Virus record (IMG/VR): IMGVR_UViG_3300043409_002659
Coordinates: 1-21,352 of that record
DNA from: a virus
Reading direction: 5' to 3' (one strand)
Length of the DNA stretch: 21,352 bases
The notes beneath the pieces are model-generated. The model saw only the letters and a program-made list of their open reading frames with translations, was not told where the DNA came from and ran no database searches. Positions 1 through 8,716 of this stretch are shown one piece after another. A program made the position numbers and the translations under genes. How positions within the stretch are numbered: the stretch's first letter is position 1; every line of letters begins with the position of its first letter.

Positions 1-859
1 CAATTTCATTGGCAACACAATTTAAGGCACATCCTCCCCCTAACACAAGATTTTTAGATTGGGTGATTTGTTGGGCGCGAGATAGCAAATCGTGAAAATA
101 CAATTCATACACAAACTGGGTTGATGCGGCAATGTCATAGTATTGTTTCTTTGTTTTCAACTCAGGCTTCCACCAAGAACATCCACGATGAAGATTATGT
201 TTCAATCTTAAAAGGGTGTCCTCAAGAAACATCTCGTTAGGATGAATATTTTCTTCTGTTTTGAAAAAATCATGTAATATATCCAATGAATATTTTGTAG
301 GATTCCCATAAGCTGCCATACCCATCAGAATATATTCCTCTTCATTAGGTTTCAGTCCAATACGTTGTGTCATGGCAGAATACCACAATCCTAAACTATG
401 GGGATATGCAACAGTCATTTTTCTTTTAAGACTGTGCTGTTTACCATGCCAAATGGTAGTGGTATCAAACTCACCTATCGCATCAATGACTAATACGGCA
501 GCGTCCTTGAACGGTGAAGTAAAGTATCCGCCCGCCGCATGACTTTTGTGATGAGACACATATTTAATAGGGGCGACGATCCCATATCCCTTCAAATATT
601 TTTTTACATTGTTTTCATTCCATCTCCACCCTTGTCCTGAAAATAGCTGGCGCAATGTTTTTAATACGGGCTTTTCATACCAAACAATTAATTCTGGTTC
701 ACCATATTTACGAGCATCTGCAATCAAATCTACATGTAGATGCATATCATTTTTCTTTTTAGAGTACCGTTCACTCTGAGAAGCAAAAATAATGGTGTTA
801 TTATCTACTACGGTGATGGCAGCATCGTGGCTGTTAGCCGAGATTCCCCAGATTATCAT
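1..859 (-). CDS. NodU/CmcH-family O-carbamoyltransferase, N-terminal part (cut by window edge)
   Basis: The frame is open from the ATG at 859 to the left edge, giving 286 residues of a protein family normally about 550-600 aa long, so the C-terminal half lies outside the window. The N-terminus MIIWGISANSHDAA is the canonical family start with its HD pair (H11, D12). SHHKSHAAGGYF follows at about 102-113 (HxxxH metal/nucleotide site), then an IDAIGEFDTT block near D126. The visible end carries the glycine-rich GGGCALNCVANE block. Family members use carbamoyl phosphate and ATP to carbamoylate a hydroxyl, through a carbamoyl-adenylate. The start overlaps the preceding SGNH gene by 26 nt and I see no clear Shine-Dalgarno site, so translation is probably coupled. 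The position at the end of the cassette suggests it decorates the same product. The acceptor is unknown; carbamoylated glycans and modified phage DNA bases are both possible. Confidence 0.88.
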   Translation of the reverse strand, partial: MIIWGISANSHDAAITVVDNNTIIFASQSERYSKKKNDMHLHVDLIADARKYGEPELIVWYEKPVLKTLRQLFSGQGWRWNENNVKKYLKGYGIVAPIKYVSHHKSHAAGGYFTSPFKDAAVLVIDAIGEFDTTTIWHGKQHSLKRKMTVAYPHSLGLWYSAMTQRIGLKPNEEEYILMGMAAYGNPTKYSLDILHDFFKTEENIHPNEMFLEDTLLRLKHNLHRGCSWWKPELKTKKQYYDIAASTQFVYELYFHDLLSRAQQITQSKNLVLGGGCALNCVANEI

Positions 860-1754
860 GTGTTATTATTTGTAAAAAGTTTTCATCAGTGAATAAGGTA
901 TTTTCTAAATTGTCTACGAATAATTTATATCCCTTTGGGCCTGGATGTAAATGGTCTATGGCAATATCTATGCCGTCGAATTCATCGTCGTAGTCTTTAC
1001 TATTCCAATCAGTAAATGCACTACAATTATATTCAGGGTCAAAATTTTGCATGAAATTGTGACCCTCAGTAGACCATGACGTAAGTACTGACATGATTCC
1101 ATGGGATTTCAGAAAATATTTGATTAAAAAATACTGCTGAAGCCACATATAAAATGCGCTTGATGAATCTACGGCGTCAAACCATTTGTGTGATAATCGT
1201 TTTCGAACATCATCAGGATCTTCAAAGTCGGTGAATGTGCGATAAAACATATCCCAATTGTCATAGACTAATTCTTGTCTTTCAAATTCCGGGAAAAGTA
1301 TAATTACCACATCAGGTTTAATTTTTGCACCTTCGATTAAACTAAACAATATCCGAAAATAGGAAGCGGTACCTAAACTTCTTCTTCCTAGATTAAACAC
1401 AGGAATATCTATATTTAATTTTTCTTTAATTCTTTTCTGAAGTTGTGCCGGCCATGTATGTTCATATTTCACACCTTCTCCTTCCGTCATGGAACATCCT
1501 ATACACACAATTTTTTTATTGTTGGTGTGATGTGTAATAGTAGGGCCGCGAAATCCTAAAGAGTTGTATTCAGTTAATACTTCTCCATCTGCATAGGTTC
1601 GTAAAGTTTTAACGGCTTCTTCACAACCAGGTTTATATCGCTTAGGTTCTACCCAGGCAATGTCACGATATCCAACTATATCTTTAGGAGGAAATTTTTT
1701 AATATCCTTAAACTTAAACATATTGGCCTGGGTAGAAATGTCCCAACTCTTCAT
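834..1754 (-). CDS. SGNH/GDSL-fold hydrolase or acyltransferase-like protein
   Basis: 306 aa. Block I reads IGCSMTEGEGV with the likely nucleophile S88 (GCS replaces the usual GDS). NLGRRSLGTAS at 121-131 supplies the oxyanion-hole Gly/Asn region, and DHLHPGPKGYKLF near 267-279 supplies the Asp-x-x-His dyad (D267, H270). The upstream EYNSLGFRGP segment (63-71) is typical of SGNH proteins linked to surface polysaccharide loci. Such enzymes remove or transfer acyl groups on sugars or lipids; which of these applies cannot be told here. No signal peptide is visible, so it should act in the cytoplasm. The ATG overlaps the stop of the upstream radical SAM gene by 4 nt (ATGA) and follows a GAGGA ribosome site. 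It is the first of three SGNH-fold genes interleaved with radical SAM genes. Confidence 0.8.
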   Translation of the reverse strand: MKSWDISTQANMFKFKDIKKFPPKDIVGYRDIAWVEPKRYKPGCEEAVKTLRTYADGEVLTEYNSLGFRGPTITHHTNNKKIVCIGCSMTEGEGVKYEHTWPAQLQKRIKEKLNIDIPVFNLGRRSLGTASYFRILFSLIEGAKIKPDVVIILFPEFERQELVYDNWDMFYRTFTDFEDPDDVRKRLSHKWFDAVDSSSAFYMWLQQYFLIKYFLKSHGIMSVLTSWSTEGHNFMQNFDPEYNCSAFTDWNSKDYDDEFDGIDIAIDHLHPGPKGYKLFVDNLENTLFTDENFLQIITHDNLGNLG

Positions 1755-3073
1755 GATTCCTCATTACGCATTTTTTGCACTGTTTTATGTGCCTTAAATG
1801 TGTCAGGTCGAGTATCTAAGGTATGTGTATAGATTTTATCAATCGCACTTTTTTCTCCACAGGTTTCATTACAATACAACATTCCTTCAGGTTGGTCTTT
1901 ACCCCACTTTTTTTCAAACACATTCTGCAAAAAACCACTGTTTAGAATTTCCTCTAGGGTATTGTTATGCAGAGTTATTTTTTCTAATCCGAATTCTTCA
2001 ATCGCCAAACTCATCTGTACCGAACCAAATGTGTCAAAGTTAGCAACGTAATGCGTTGCAACATAACAGCATGGAAATACTCTACCATATGCATCGACAT
2101 AGATTTCATGTTTCGTCATGCTAGGCACAGATGATAAATGACTTTTACAAATAATACTCGTACACTTCTCAGCTTCCTTGGGCTGATAGGTTTCTAGCAT
2201 GTTTAAATATTTTTGTTTCTTTGTTTCATTATTATATTCAATATTATTTTCTAGATAGTTTACGTAGCTCGTTGCGTCGAAATTCAAATCACATATAGAT
2301 TCTAATGTTTTAGCTGTACCGTCGATAGAAGAAAAGTTTGTATTTTCTAACGACGGAGGTTCAATTGTATATGCATATGATCCATCAGTATTTCTAACTG
2401 TCTTTCCTATAAGGATTCCCTCTCCTACGGTTGCAGGCTGAAATCCTAATGCTTTCTTAGGCACGAAGTATCGAAATCCTATGGATTGAGCCAACATTGC
2501 TGCTTCTTCAACTTGATGTTCGTTGTGTTTAAAAATCAAGTAGTCCCAGTAAGCTGTGCCTCCGGCTGCAATAAACGCTTTTGCATTAGTGATTGCTTTA
2601 TTAAATGACACATTTCTTCTATACAAGTGATTGGTATCTTCTAATCCGTCAATTGAAAAAGTGACATGCCTTGTTGTATTGGGTCTAGAGGTTGCATTAA
2701 TTTGTAAAACTTTAGCAAGGTCATGCCAGAACTCACTTGTTCTCATACCTCCGTTCGTATTAAAAAATACAGACGACCCGTGGGTGCAAACATATTCAGT
2801 AATTTTTAAAACGTCCTTATTCATCATCGGGTCACCGTGCGTGCCACAAAAAATCCAACTAACAATATTTTTGGCTACCTCGGGCGGAAACCATTTTATA
2901 AAATTTTCGTAAGTTATAGATTCAAGTTTTAAATCCGGTCTCACAACAGGCAAAGAGCTGCCATCAGGAACAGCTATATGCCGCGGACACATGGGACATC
3001 TCGCATTACAATGCGTAGACAGTTCCATGTGCACCTGATTTACAGTTTTAAAATTCCACTTATATTCCGTCAT
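1751..3073 (-). CDS. Radical SAM protein with C-terminal SPASM/twitch-like cysteine region
   Basis: 440 aa. The radical SAM cluster motif is C22-x3-C26-x2-C29 (THCNARCPMCPRH), close to the N-terminus. FCGTHGDPMMNKD (75-87) occupies the GGEP-like SAM-binding position. A C-terminal cysteine set (C304, C309, C335-C336, C401, C405, including RVFPCCYVA and CNETC) looks like a SPASM or twitch auxiliary Fe-S domain. Known SPASM enzymes modify peptides, proteins or sugars through a 5'-deoxyadenosyl radical. This protein differs from its four neighbours, which have the auxiliary cysteines ahead of the core. It overlaps the upstream gene by 14 nt and the downstream SGNH gene by 4 nt. The substrate is unknown. 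Confidence 0.88.
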   Translation of the reverse strand: MTEYKWNFKTVNQVHMELSTHCNARCPMCPRHIAVPDGSSLPVVRPDLKLESITYENFIKWFPPEVAKNIVSWIFCGTHGDPMMNKDVLKITEYVCTHGSSVFFNTNGGMRTSEFWHDLAKVLQINATSRPNTTRHVTFSIDGLEDTNHLYRRNVSFNKAITNAKAFIAAGGTAYWDYLIFKHNEHQVEEAAMLAQSIGFRYFVPKKALGFQPATVGEGILIGKTVRNTDGSYAYTIEPPSLENTNFSSIDGTAKTLESICDLNFDATSYVNYLENNIEYNNETKKQKYLNMLETYQPKEAEKCTSIICKSHLSSVPSMTKHEIYVDAYGRVFPCCYVATHYVANFDTFGSVQMSLAIEEFGLEKITLHNNTLEEILNSGFLQNVFEKKWGKDQPEGMLYCNETCGEKSAIDKIYTHTLDTRPDTFKAHKTVQKMRNEES

Positions 3074-4292
3074 TATTTTCTACCATTAATTGATGAATTT
3101 CTGGGAAGTATTCTTCAAACTTCTGATTTCTATACAAGTCACTCGCCTTGGTGAATTTTTTGAAATCATTCCAATGTTTCTCATTATACGCACCATTCGT
3201 AATGAATTGTAAAACACTTTCCAAGAATACATTTTCTGCTATCAACGGAGTGAGTTTTTCAACGACCTTTTCTTTAAAATAATTGGGCATGTATTGAATG
3301 TTGTAGTATTCAGGATAATGAATTAGGTTTAAATAGAGGGTCAGCTTCCCGTCATTGAATTGTGCATTTTTTTGTTTAACATACTCAATCATTTTATCAA
3401 TATAAAACACATTTAACGGACTTAAAGTCATACACACGCACATCTGACCATTATCATTATCTAAACAATACTGATACCAACGATCCACATTGGCATCTAC
3501 AACATCCCAATCCGACGGGTATCGGATGTATTTGGCGTGATTTTCTAATCCATCAATACTGAACGCCATATCTACCTTCTTAAATTTTTGCAAGTGCGAA
3601 ATATGTTCAGCAGGCCATATAGTACAGTTAGTATTATAATGCAGTATTTGGTTTTTGGCATAATCATTATCAGAACAGAATCTAATAAACTCCCACTGCT
3701 TCTTGATTAGAAAAGGTTCTCCACCATAAAAGTCTAAAAACTCTACGGTTGGCGCGGCCTTATGCACACTTTCCCAAAAGGGAGAATCGGCATCATACAG
3801 CACTGTATATTGTGTTTGTTGCTTTAAAAAACTTTCCCACGTAACATGTGGATTATTGTCCTTATACTTCAACTCAAAGTATTCTCGTATCCACTGACTG
3901 CTGCTCCATGGACTACATGTTCTGCACTTAATATTACAGGTGTTACCTAAATTTAATTCAAGAATTTTTAATTCATTCTCGCTGTTGAACTTTTTTACTT
4001 GATTATCGCGTACTCTCTTACTGCTTCTACCTGATGCCTCCTCGTCCCAACATTTTTTACAACCAGCATCCTTAATACCATTTCTAAGATTTTCTCTAAC
4101 TCTGTTGATTGCAGGCGAGATAAAAATTTCTTGTAAACTGTGTTTGTCTACATTATATAAGTTTTTATTTTCATCCATCAAGGATTCTTCAACCATACAA
4201 CAAATTCTAACATCACCGCTAGTACCTACAGTGAGACTGTGTTCGGCATTCACACACCAGGTATGTTTGTTATTTTCATTTATCATTTTCAT
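3060..4292 (-). CDS. Radical SAM protein with N-terminal twitch-like cysteine module
   Basis: 410 aa. An N-terminal module of about 110 residues carries C13, C31-C32 and C78/C81 (ICCMVEE and GCKKCWDEE). The core then begins with the cluster motif C119-x3-C123-x2-C126 (GNTCNIKCRTCSPW). FYGGEPFLIKKQW supplies the SAM-binding GGEP motif and FSIDGL follows further on. The cysteine pattern of the N-terminal part (C, CC, CxxC) resembles a SPASM/twitch domain moved ahead of the barrel. Layout and motifs match the gene at 8713-9825. The start has two ATGs two codons apart (4292 and 4286); both overlap the upstream gene. The reaction is not identifiable from sequence. Confidence 0.88.
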   Translation of the reverse strand: MKMINENNKHTWCVNAEHSLTVGTSGDVRICCMVEESLMDENKNLYNVDKHSLQEIFISPAINRVRENLRNGIKDAGCKKCWDEEASGRSSKRVRDNQVKKFNSENELKILELNLGNTCNIKCRTCSPWSSSQWIREYFELKYKDNNPHVTWESFLKQQTQYTVLYDADSPFWESVHKAAPTVEFLDFYGGEPFLIKKQWEFIRFCSDNDYAKNQILHYNTNCTIWPAEHISHLQKFKKVDMAFSIDGLENHAKYIRYPSDWDVVDANVDRWYQYCLDNDNGQMCVCMTLSPLNVFYIDKMIEYVKQKNAQFNDGKLTLYLNLIHYPEYYNIQYMPNYFKEKVVEKLTPLIAENVFLESVLQFITNGAYNEKHWNDFKKFTKASDLYRNQKFEEYFPEIHQLMVENNDGI

Positions 4293-5685
4293 ACTCGTCG
4301 TAAACAGTTTTGCAGAAATTTTTAAATTCTACATATTCAGGAAATGTTTCATCAAAATTTAACCCACGGCGCTCGTCATATTCATTAAAGAACACCCAGA
4401 AATCTCGGCGCCCTCGTTTAATTAAATCATCAGTCAAATGAGGATGAGCTGCGGTGTTTAACGGAGTTTTCATGTAATCAGTAACTCGTTTCCATTTTTC
4501 AATCTCAACATCATTGAACCATTGCGGGTTGTCTTGTAAAAATTTCATGTTGTCGTCCATGTATGTATGAAACGATTCAGGCAGAATATTAATCATCCAA
4601 TGAGGGGGTTCTTTCAAGTATGGGGTATCGAAAGCAATTCTTCCCACACCAAACTCTTTTCTCCACTCAATAATTTTTTCAAATAACATCTGAAAATTAG
4701 TAACACATAGCACATTAAACGTACACATGAAATTTATTGTGGCTTGCGGAAACATGTGCAAATAGTATCGTAAATTACGTTCCCAGTGTGCACAATCTAA
4801 ACCGCCGCGCATATATTCTGCCTTTTCACCCCAGCTATCTATGGATGTAAACAGTGTAAAACTCTTGATTTTCTTTTCGTCTAACAACTTACGTATTTTG
4901 TCAATCGCTGTATCAAACTTTTCAAAGCTGATACCCATGTTAGAATTCATAGACAAGTTCAACCCGGGAGCAGGCTCCTGGTCTAGTATATCTAAAAAGC
5001 GATAAGTGGGAGGATTCATCAAAGGTTCGCCGCCCGTCAAACGAAGTGTGTGTAAGTCATTGCGCAGACTTGGCCACCATTTCCAAAAGGCATCAACGTA
5101 GGGATTTTCTTCGCGTGGAGAATAATAACTTTTTCCATGTCCATCAGGTAGTTGTCTATGCAAAAACTCAATACCATACTGATTGTACGTCAAATCATAA
5201 TTCCCATGTTTCTTGATTTCATCCATCCATGAGGTAGATGCCTGTGGGCAACAATACCCACATTTAAAATTGCATGCATTACCAAAACTTAATTCAAGAT
5301 ATCGGGGATTAACATCAGCATCCCATGGGGTTTGTGCTATTTTTTCAATTAATGGTTCAGCAAAGTCGCTTGCACTGTGAATCATTCTGTCGCTAATGTA
5401 ATCGGGTCCAAGATTTTCCACATTCCAGCAATAGTAACATTCTTCTGGACGAACACCTGTTAACATTTCTTTTCGGCGTTCTTTTTTCCATTGAGTGTTA
5501 TGTAGAGCAGCAGGATTAGCCTCAATTTCATGTAGAGGAATATGTTGTGGGCGAGGATGATAGCAACTATGATTATCACCTGTGTGTAAATATAGTGTTT
5601 CGTGCAACCACTTCATGGCACACAAACTAGGACTCACGGCATTCAGTTTATCACGGGTTTTTTTAATAAATTCAACATGACTCAT
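4276..5685 (-). CDS. Radical SAM protein, paralogue of the one at 6535-8055
   Basis: 469 aa. The N-terminal region has C22, C41 (SCYHP) and C83/C86 (CYYCW), followed by an ISDR segment. The core cluster motif is C138-x3-C142-x2-C145 (GNACNFKCGYCCPQ), and LTGGEPLMNPPT supplies the GGEP motif. The N-terminal cysteine module, the spacing and the final FFNEYDERRGLNF segment all recur in the gene at 6535-8055, so the two are a tandem-duplicated pair separated by an SGNH gene. The ATG at 5685 overlaps the SGNH stop by 4 nt and has an AAAGGA ribosome site. Alignments by eye in both halves support paralogy; the substrate is unknown. Confidence 0.87.
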   Translation of the reverse strand: MSHVEFIKKTRDKLNAVSPSLCAMKWLHETLYLHTGDNHSCYHPRPQHIPLHEIEANPAALHNTQWKKERRKEMLTGVRPEECYYCWNVENLGPDYISDRMIHSASDFAEPLIEKIAQTPWDADVNPRYLELSFGNACNFKCGYCCPQASTSWMDEIKKHGNYDLTYNQYGIEFLHRQLPDGHGKSYYSPREENPYVDAFWKWWPSLRNDLHTLRLTGGEPLMNPPTYRFLDILDQEPAPGLNLSMNSNMGISFEKFDTAIDKIRKLLDEKKIKSFTLFTSIDSWGEKAEYMRGGLDCAHWERNLRYYLHMFPQATINFMCTFNVLCVTNFQMLFEKIIEWRKEFGVGRIAFDTPYLKEPPHWMINILPESFHTYMDDNMKFLQDNPQWFNDVEIEKWKRVTDYMKTPLNTAAHPHLTDDLIKRGRRDFWVFFNEYDERRGLNFDETFPEYVEFKNFCKTVYDEYENDK

Positions 5686-6542
5686 AAAATTTTTTCCTTT
5701 ATTATATGTGCGATTATTTGGGCAAACTCATCGTGGGCTTCCTTCACAAAATGTCCGCCGGGCATGTGTTCTTTCATATTACTTATGAAAGGTATACATT
5801 CAGAAAGGCCTGAATTTTCGTATAATGTTTTAAATGTACTGTTATTTTTGTCAGCACAAAAATTGATTATATCTGTGAATCCATGAATGGCTACAAAAAT
5901 AGGAGGAATTCCTGTTTGATTTATAATAAAGTTGCGCAATAGTGTAATACTGTTTAGGTATCTAACCAGCATGCCGAAGTAATCTTCTCGGCGCAAATAA
6001 TATTTTGTAAAATTAATAAATTCTTCTGAATTGTTCAATATAGGATCAAACGGCATTTTTTTTAGGAAATCAGGTAAAAGTATAGATTTATCATATCCAG
6101 TTGTGTTATAGTATCTGTTATTTTTGTTAAATGCATCTTGAGCATTATGGCTATGGAAAAAAGTTATTCTATCGGGTGCGGTTAGCTGCACTACCGCCAA
6201 ATCAACATTAATTCCTTTTTCTTTTAAGTTTAAAATATCTACTACAGTTCGATGGGTCATTGCTTCTTGCGCTGATCCTCCTGTTGCACTGTTCAAGAAA
6301 TTTATATTAAGGATCTTCGCTACCGAATTAGGCCAAGCTCTTTCATACTGCAAGTCAATATGTTTTTCGTAATCACGCTGACTCAACTCATTAACTGTCG
6401 ATTTCATAAATGCAGTATATTCTTTCCAAACTTCCATTGAACTTTTAGATTTTCTACCTGGCCAACTGAGAAACATATCGTCGGCTAGTTCTGTTCCTGC
6501 AGTAAAACTATCGCCTGTAAAATATATAAATGGTTTAGACAT
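5682..6542 (-). CDS. SGNH/GDSL-fold hydrolase-like protein
   Basis: 286 aa. The N-terminus runs straight into block I, FTGDSFTAG, with the nucleophile S12. NFLNSATGGSAQE (81-93) fits the block II/III Gly-Asn region, and GGHFVKEAHDEFA near 262-274 offers the C-terminal histidine. There is no signal peptide, so it should act in the cytoplasm. It lies between the two paralogous radical SAM genes, overlapping one by 8 nt and the other by 4 nt, which implies joint expression. Beyond the catalytic blocks it shares little with the other two SGNH genes of the cassette, so they may act on different substrates or steps. Esterase, deacetylase or acyltransferase activity cannot be distinguished. Confidence 0.77.
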   Translation of the reverse strand: MSKPFIYFTGDSFTAGTELADDMFLSWPGRKSKSSMEVWKEYTAFMKSTVNELSQRDYEKHIDLQYERAWPNSVAKILNINFLNSATGGSAQEAMTHRTVVDILNLKEKGINVDLAVVQLTAPDRITFFHSHNAQDAFNKNNRYYNTTGYDKSILLPDFLKKMPFDPILNNSEEFINFTKYYLRREDYFGMLVRYLNSITLLRNFIINQTGIPPIFVAIHGFTDIINFCADKNNSTFKTLYENSGLSECIPFISNMKEHMPGGHFVKEAHDEFAQIIAHIIKEKIL

Positions 6543-8055
6543 ACTTTATTAGTGTAGGGAATGTAGTGTTAAATGATTTATTTCTACGTTTATCATATTC
6601 ATTAATAAAATATATGAAATTTTTCTTGTTTAATTCGTATTCAGAAGTATTTAGTGGTTCTTCCATGACAGCTATATCACGCTTTAATTTTAAAATTTCA
6701 TATGGTTTGAATCCTTCGAAGGTGCGTGAATAATTTTCATCCTGAACATGTTGTTCCATGAAGATTAATACCTTTTTCACTTCTTCTATTTCAGAAGATT
6801 TTGCGTTTTGAATGCTGAACCAATTAGGATATCTTAAAATTGGAATATCGAACCAAATTCTTTGGAATCTTTTCAATTCATACGGAGGATGTATGATATT
6901 ATCTGATGGCGGAGGAGTAAAGATAATTCTTTTTTGATTTTTACCACCAAACTCTTTTCGAAGTTGAAGTATCAATTCCATGAATTGTTGCAAACTTGGA
7001 ATACTAAGCAGATTAAATGTATTGATGAAACTAATACTAGTATGATGTGTTTCACTTAGAAAGGTTCGAATATTGTTCAATAATCTTTCATAGTGTAGGC
7101 CATCGCGCATATACTCTGCTTGTTCTCCCACTCCGTCAAGACTAATAAACAGCATAAAATGTTTATAAGCAGGTGCAACATATGCATGATTACCGGAATT
7201 TTCATTAAAATTTTCAGGATCATCCCATACACGTATTTCTTCTAGCTTCTTTACCTTGTCTAGAAAAGTATCAAATAATTTCTGGTCAGGAGGACAAAAA
7301 TTACTCGTTATACTTAATTCAAGTTGACCGTGAGGATTTTCATTTACATAATCAAGAATCTTAAATGTATTTTTATCCATTAATGGCTCGCCGCCTGTCA
7401 TACGGAAAACACGCAGTTTTCTATATATTTCAGGCCACCATTCCCAGAATGCTTGTACATATGGATTTTCTTTGGAAGAAATTTTTAAAGGCATCATTCC
7501 ATTTTTTTCCAATGCCGAGATATCATTATGCCCATGGTCGTGTAGTTTAAATGGCCCATGTGTTTCAATATCCTCTTGCCATGCGGTACTAAGATGTGGA
7601 CTACAATACATGCATTTAAAATTACATGCTTGATTAAAATTTACCTCAACATATCGAGGTGCTCCGGACCAACTACTTCCATCCGCAACAATTTCATCAA
7701 ACGCAGGAGCTGCCCACCATTCACTGCTACGATAATGTCGGTCGCTTATGTGTCCCTTAGGATCTTCACTTTTTGCATCCTCAATTTTCCAGCAATATGA
7801 ACATCCGTCTGGGCGCTCGCCCTTCATCATTTGTTCACGTTCAGCAATTTTTATTGGTGTATTATGAAGAACACCTGGATTATTTTTCAATAATTCTACA
7901 GGAATAGAGTGAGTTGGAGGATGATAGCAGCTTTGTGTTCTTCCTTGTGGGAGGTGTAAACTAACTTGAAGCCATTTTGCTAAACACAAAGAAGGACTAA
8001 CATTATTTAATTTATCGCGCATTAACTGTGCACGGTCACCATACTCAGCCGTCAT
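6535..8055 (-). CDS. Radical SAM protein, paralogue of the one at 4276-5685
   Basis: 506 aa. The N-terminal module has C24, C43 (SCYHPP) and C85/C88 (CSYCW), then GHISDR. The core motif is C144-x3-C148-x2-C151 (QACNFKCMYCSPH) and MTGGEPLMDKNTF is the SAM-binding motif. The C-terminal part contains FINEYDKRRNKSF, matching the paralogue. It is about 37 residues longer than that paralogue, mainly in the segment after the SAM motif and near 380-420. The ATG at 8055 overlaps the upstream sulfotransferase-like stop by 11 nt; an internal ATG at 8022 (MRDKLNN) would line up with the paralogue's conserved start region, so the first 11 residues are less certain. A consensus promoter lies about 56 nt upstream inside the preceding gene. 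Confidence 0.87.
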   Translation of the reverse strand: MTAEYGDRAQLMRDKLNNVSPSLCLAKWLQVSLHLPQGRTQSCYHPPTHSIPVELLKNNPGVLHNTPIKIAEREQMMKGERPDGCSYCWKIEDAKSEDPKGHISDRHYRSSEWWAAPAFDEIVADGSSWSGAPRYVEVNFNQACNFKCMYCSPHLSTAWQEDIETHGPFKLHDHGHNDISALEKNGMMPLKISSKENPYVQAFWEWWPEIYRKLRVFRMTGGEPLMDKNTFKILDYVNENPHGQLELSITSNFCPPDQKLFDTFLDKVKKLEEIRVWDDPENFNENSGNHAYVAPAYKHFMLFISLDGVGEQAEYMRDGLHYERLLNNIRTFLSETHHTSISFINTFNLLSIPSLQQFMELILQLRKEFGGKNQKRIIFTPPPSDNIIHPPYELKRFQRIWFDIPILRYPNWFSIQNAKSSEIEEVKKVLIFMEQHVQDENYSRTFEGFKPYEILKLKRDIAVMEEPLNTSEYELNKKNFIYFINEYDKRRNKSFNTTFPTLIKYV

Positions 8056-8716
8056 ATGACTTTACCCTAGTTCGTAATATTTTATAATCACATTCATATA
8101 TCTTGCTTATAATATAATCAATCTCTTGTAACATGTCAATGCTTTCAGGTGTAATTACAACCTTCTTCATAGGTAACGCGGCTGCAACTCCTCCTAGCTT
8201 ATCTTGCGTAAAATGTGAGAGATCGTACATGTCTAATATATGATATTCGTCGGGCGAAAATCCTGTATATTCAAAATACGTAATAAGAGGTGTTGTATGT
8301 GTATCAAATTGTAATAGGTTCTGTAGTTCGTCAATAGTATACTGCCTTAAAAGAAAAAGTATGTTTTCTATCATATCTTTTCTAAAAGATAGGTGTTTAT
8401 ATGCAACGGTGTACAACTCATTATACGCAATCCCGTATTCTACCTTGTCTTTGAACTGTTCATATACAAACATATTGTACCAGGCAATAAATCTATCTAT
8501 GGGGTCTCGATAAATAAAAATTTTTTTGTATATTTTTTCGTTGTGTAATATGTCATTATTGGAATCGTCTGAAATTTTCAATTTTTTGTATTGGTGTTTC
8601 TCAAAAAGAAGCTGATCAAGATATCTTGAAGCGCACTTGTTTGCTGATACTACCAGTATACCAGGAGGAGTCGAAAGATATGCTAAAAATTCAGGAAAAG
8701 GATGAGTAATTTTCAT
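8045..8716 (-). CDS. Sulfotransferase-like protein
   Basis: 223 aa from the ATG at 8716. Near the N-terminus ILVVSANKCASRYLDQLL (20-37) resembles the PAPS 5'-phosphosulfate loop with K27 and S30, and IFIYRDPIDRFIAWYN (66-81) resembles the 3'-phosphate motif with R70 and D71. These are the two defining blocks of sulfotransferases that take sulfate from PAPS. No transmembrane segment is visible. An upstream GTG at 8740 would add 8 residues, but the ATG at 8716 makes the 4-nt ATGA overlap typical of this operon and is preferred. It sits between two radical SAM genes, suggesting sulfation of the cassette's product. The acceptor is unknown, and a role other than sulfate transfer is possible. Confidence 0.72.
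   Translation of the reverse strand: MKITHPFPEFLAYLSTPPGILVVSANKCASRYLDQLLFEKHQYKKLKISDDSNNDILHNEKIYKKIFIYRDPIDRFIAWYNMFVYEQFKDKVEYGIAYNELYTVAYKHLSFRKDMIENILFLLRQYTIDELQNLLQFDTHTTPLITYFEYTGFSPDEYHILDMYDLSHFTQDKLGGVAAALPMKKVVITPESIDMLQEIDYIISKIYECDYKILRTRVKSYDG
8111..8139 (-). promoter_or_regulatory. Intragenic sigma70-type promoter (TTGACA-N17-TATATT)
   Basis: On the minus strand TTGACA (8139-8134) is followed after exactly 17 nt by TATATT (8116-8111). It lies inside the 3' part of the sulfotransferase-like gene, about 56 nt before the start of the radical SAM gene at 8055. The same hexamers with the same spacing occur at two intergenic sites, near 14.45 kb and 18.65 kb. It would give separate early transcription of the left part of the cassette. 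Confidence 0.6.
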
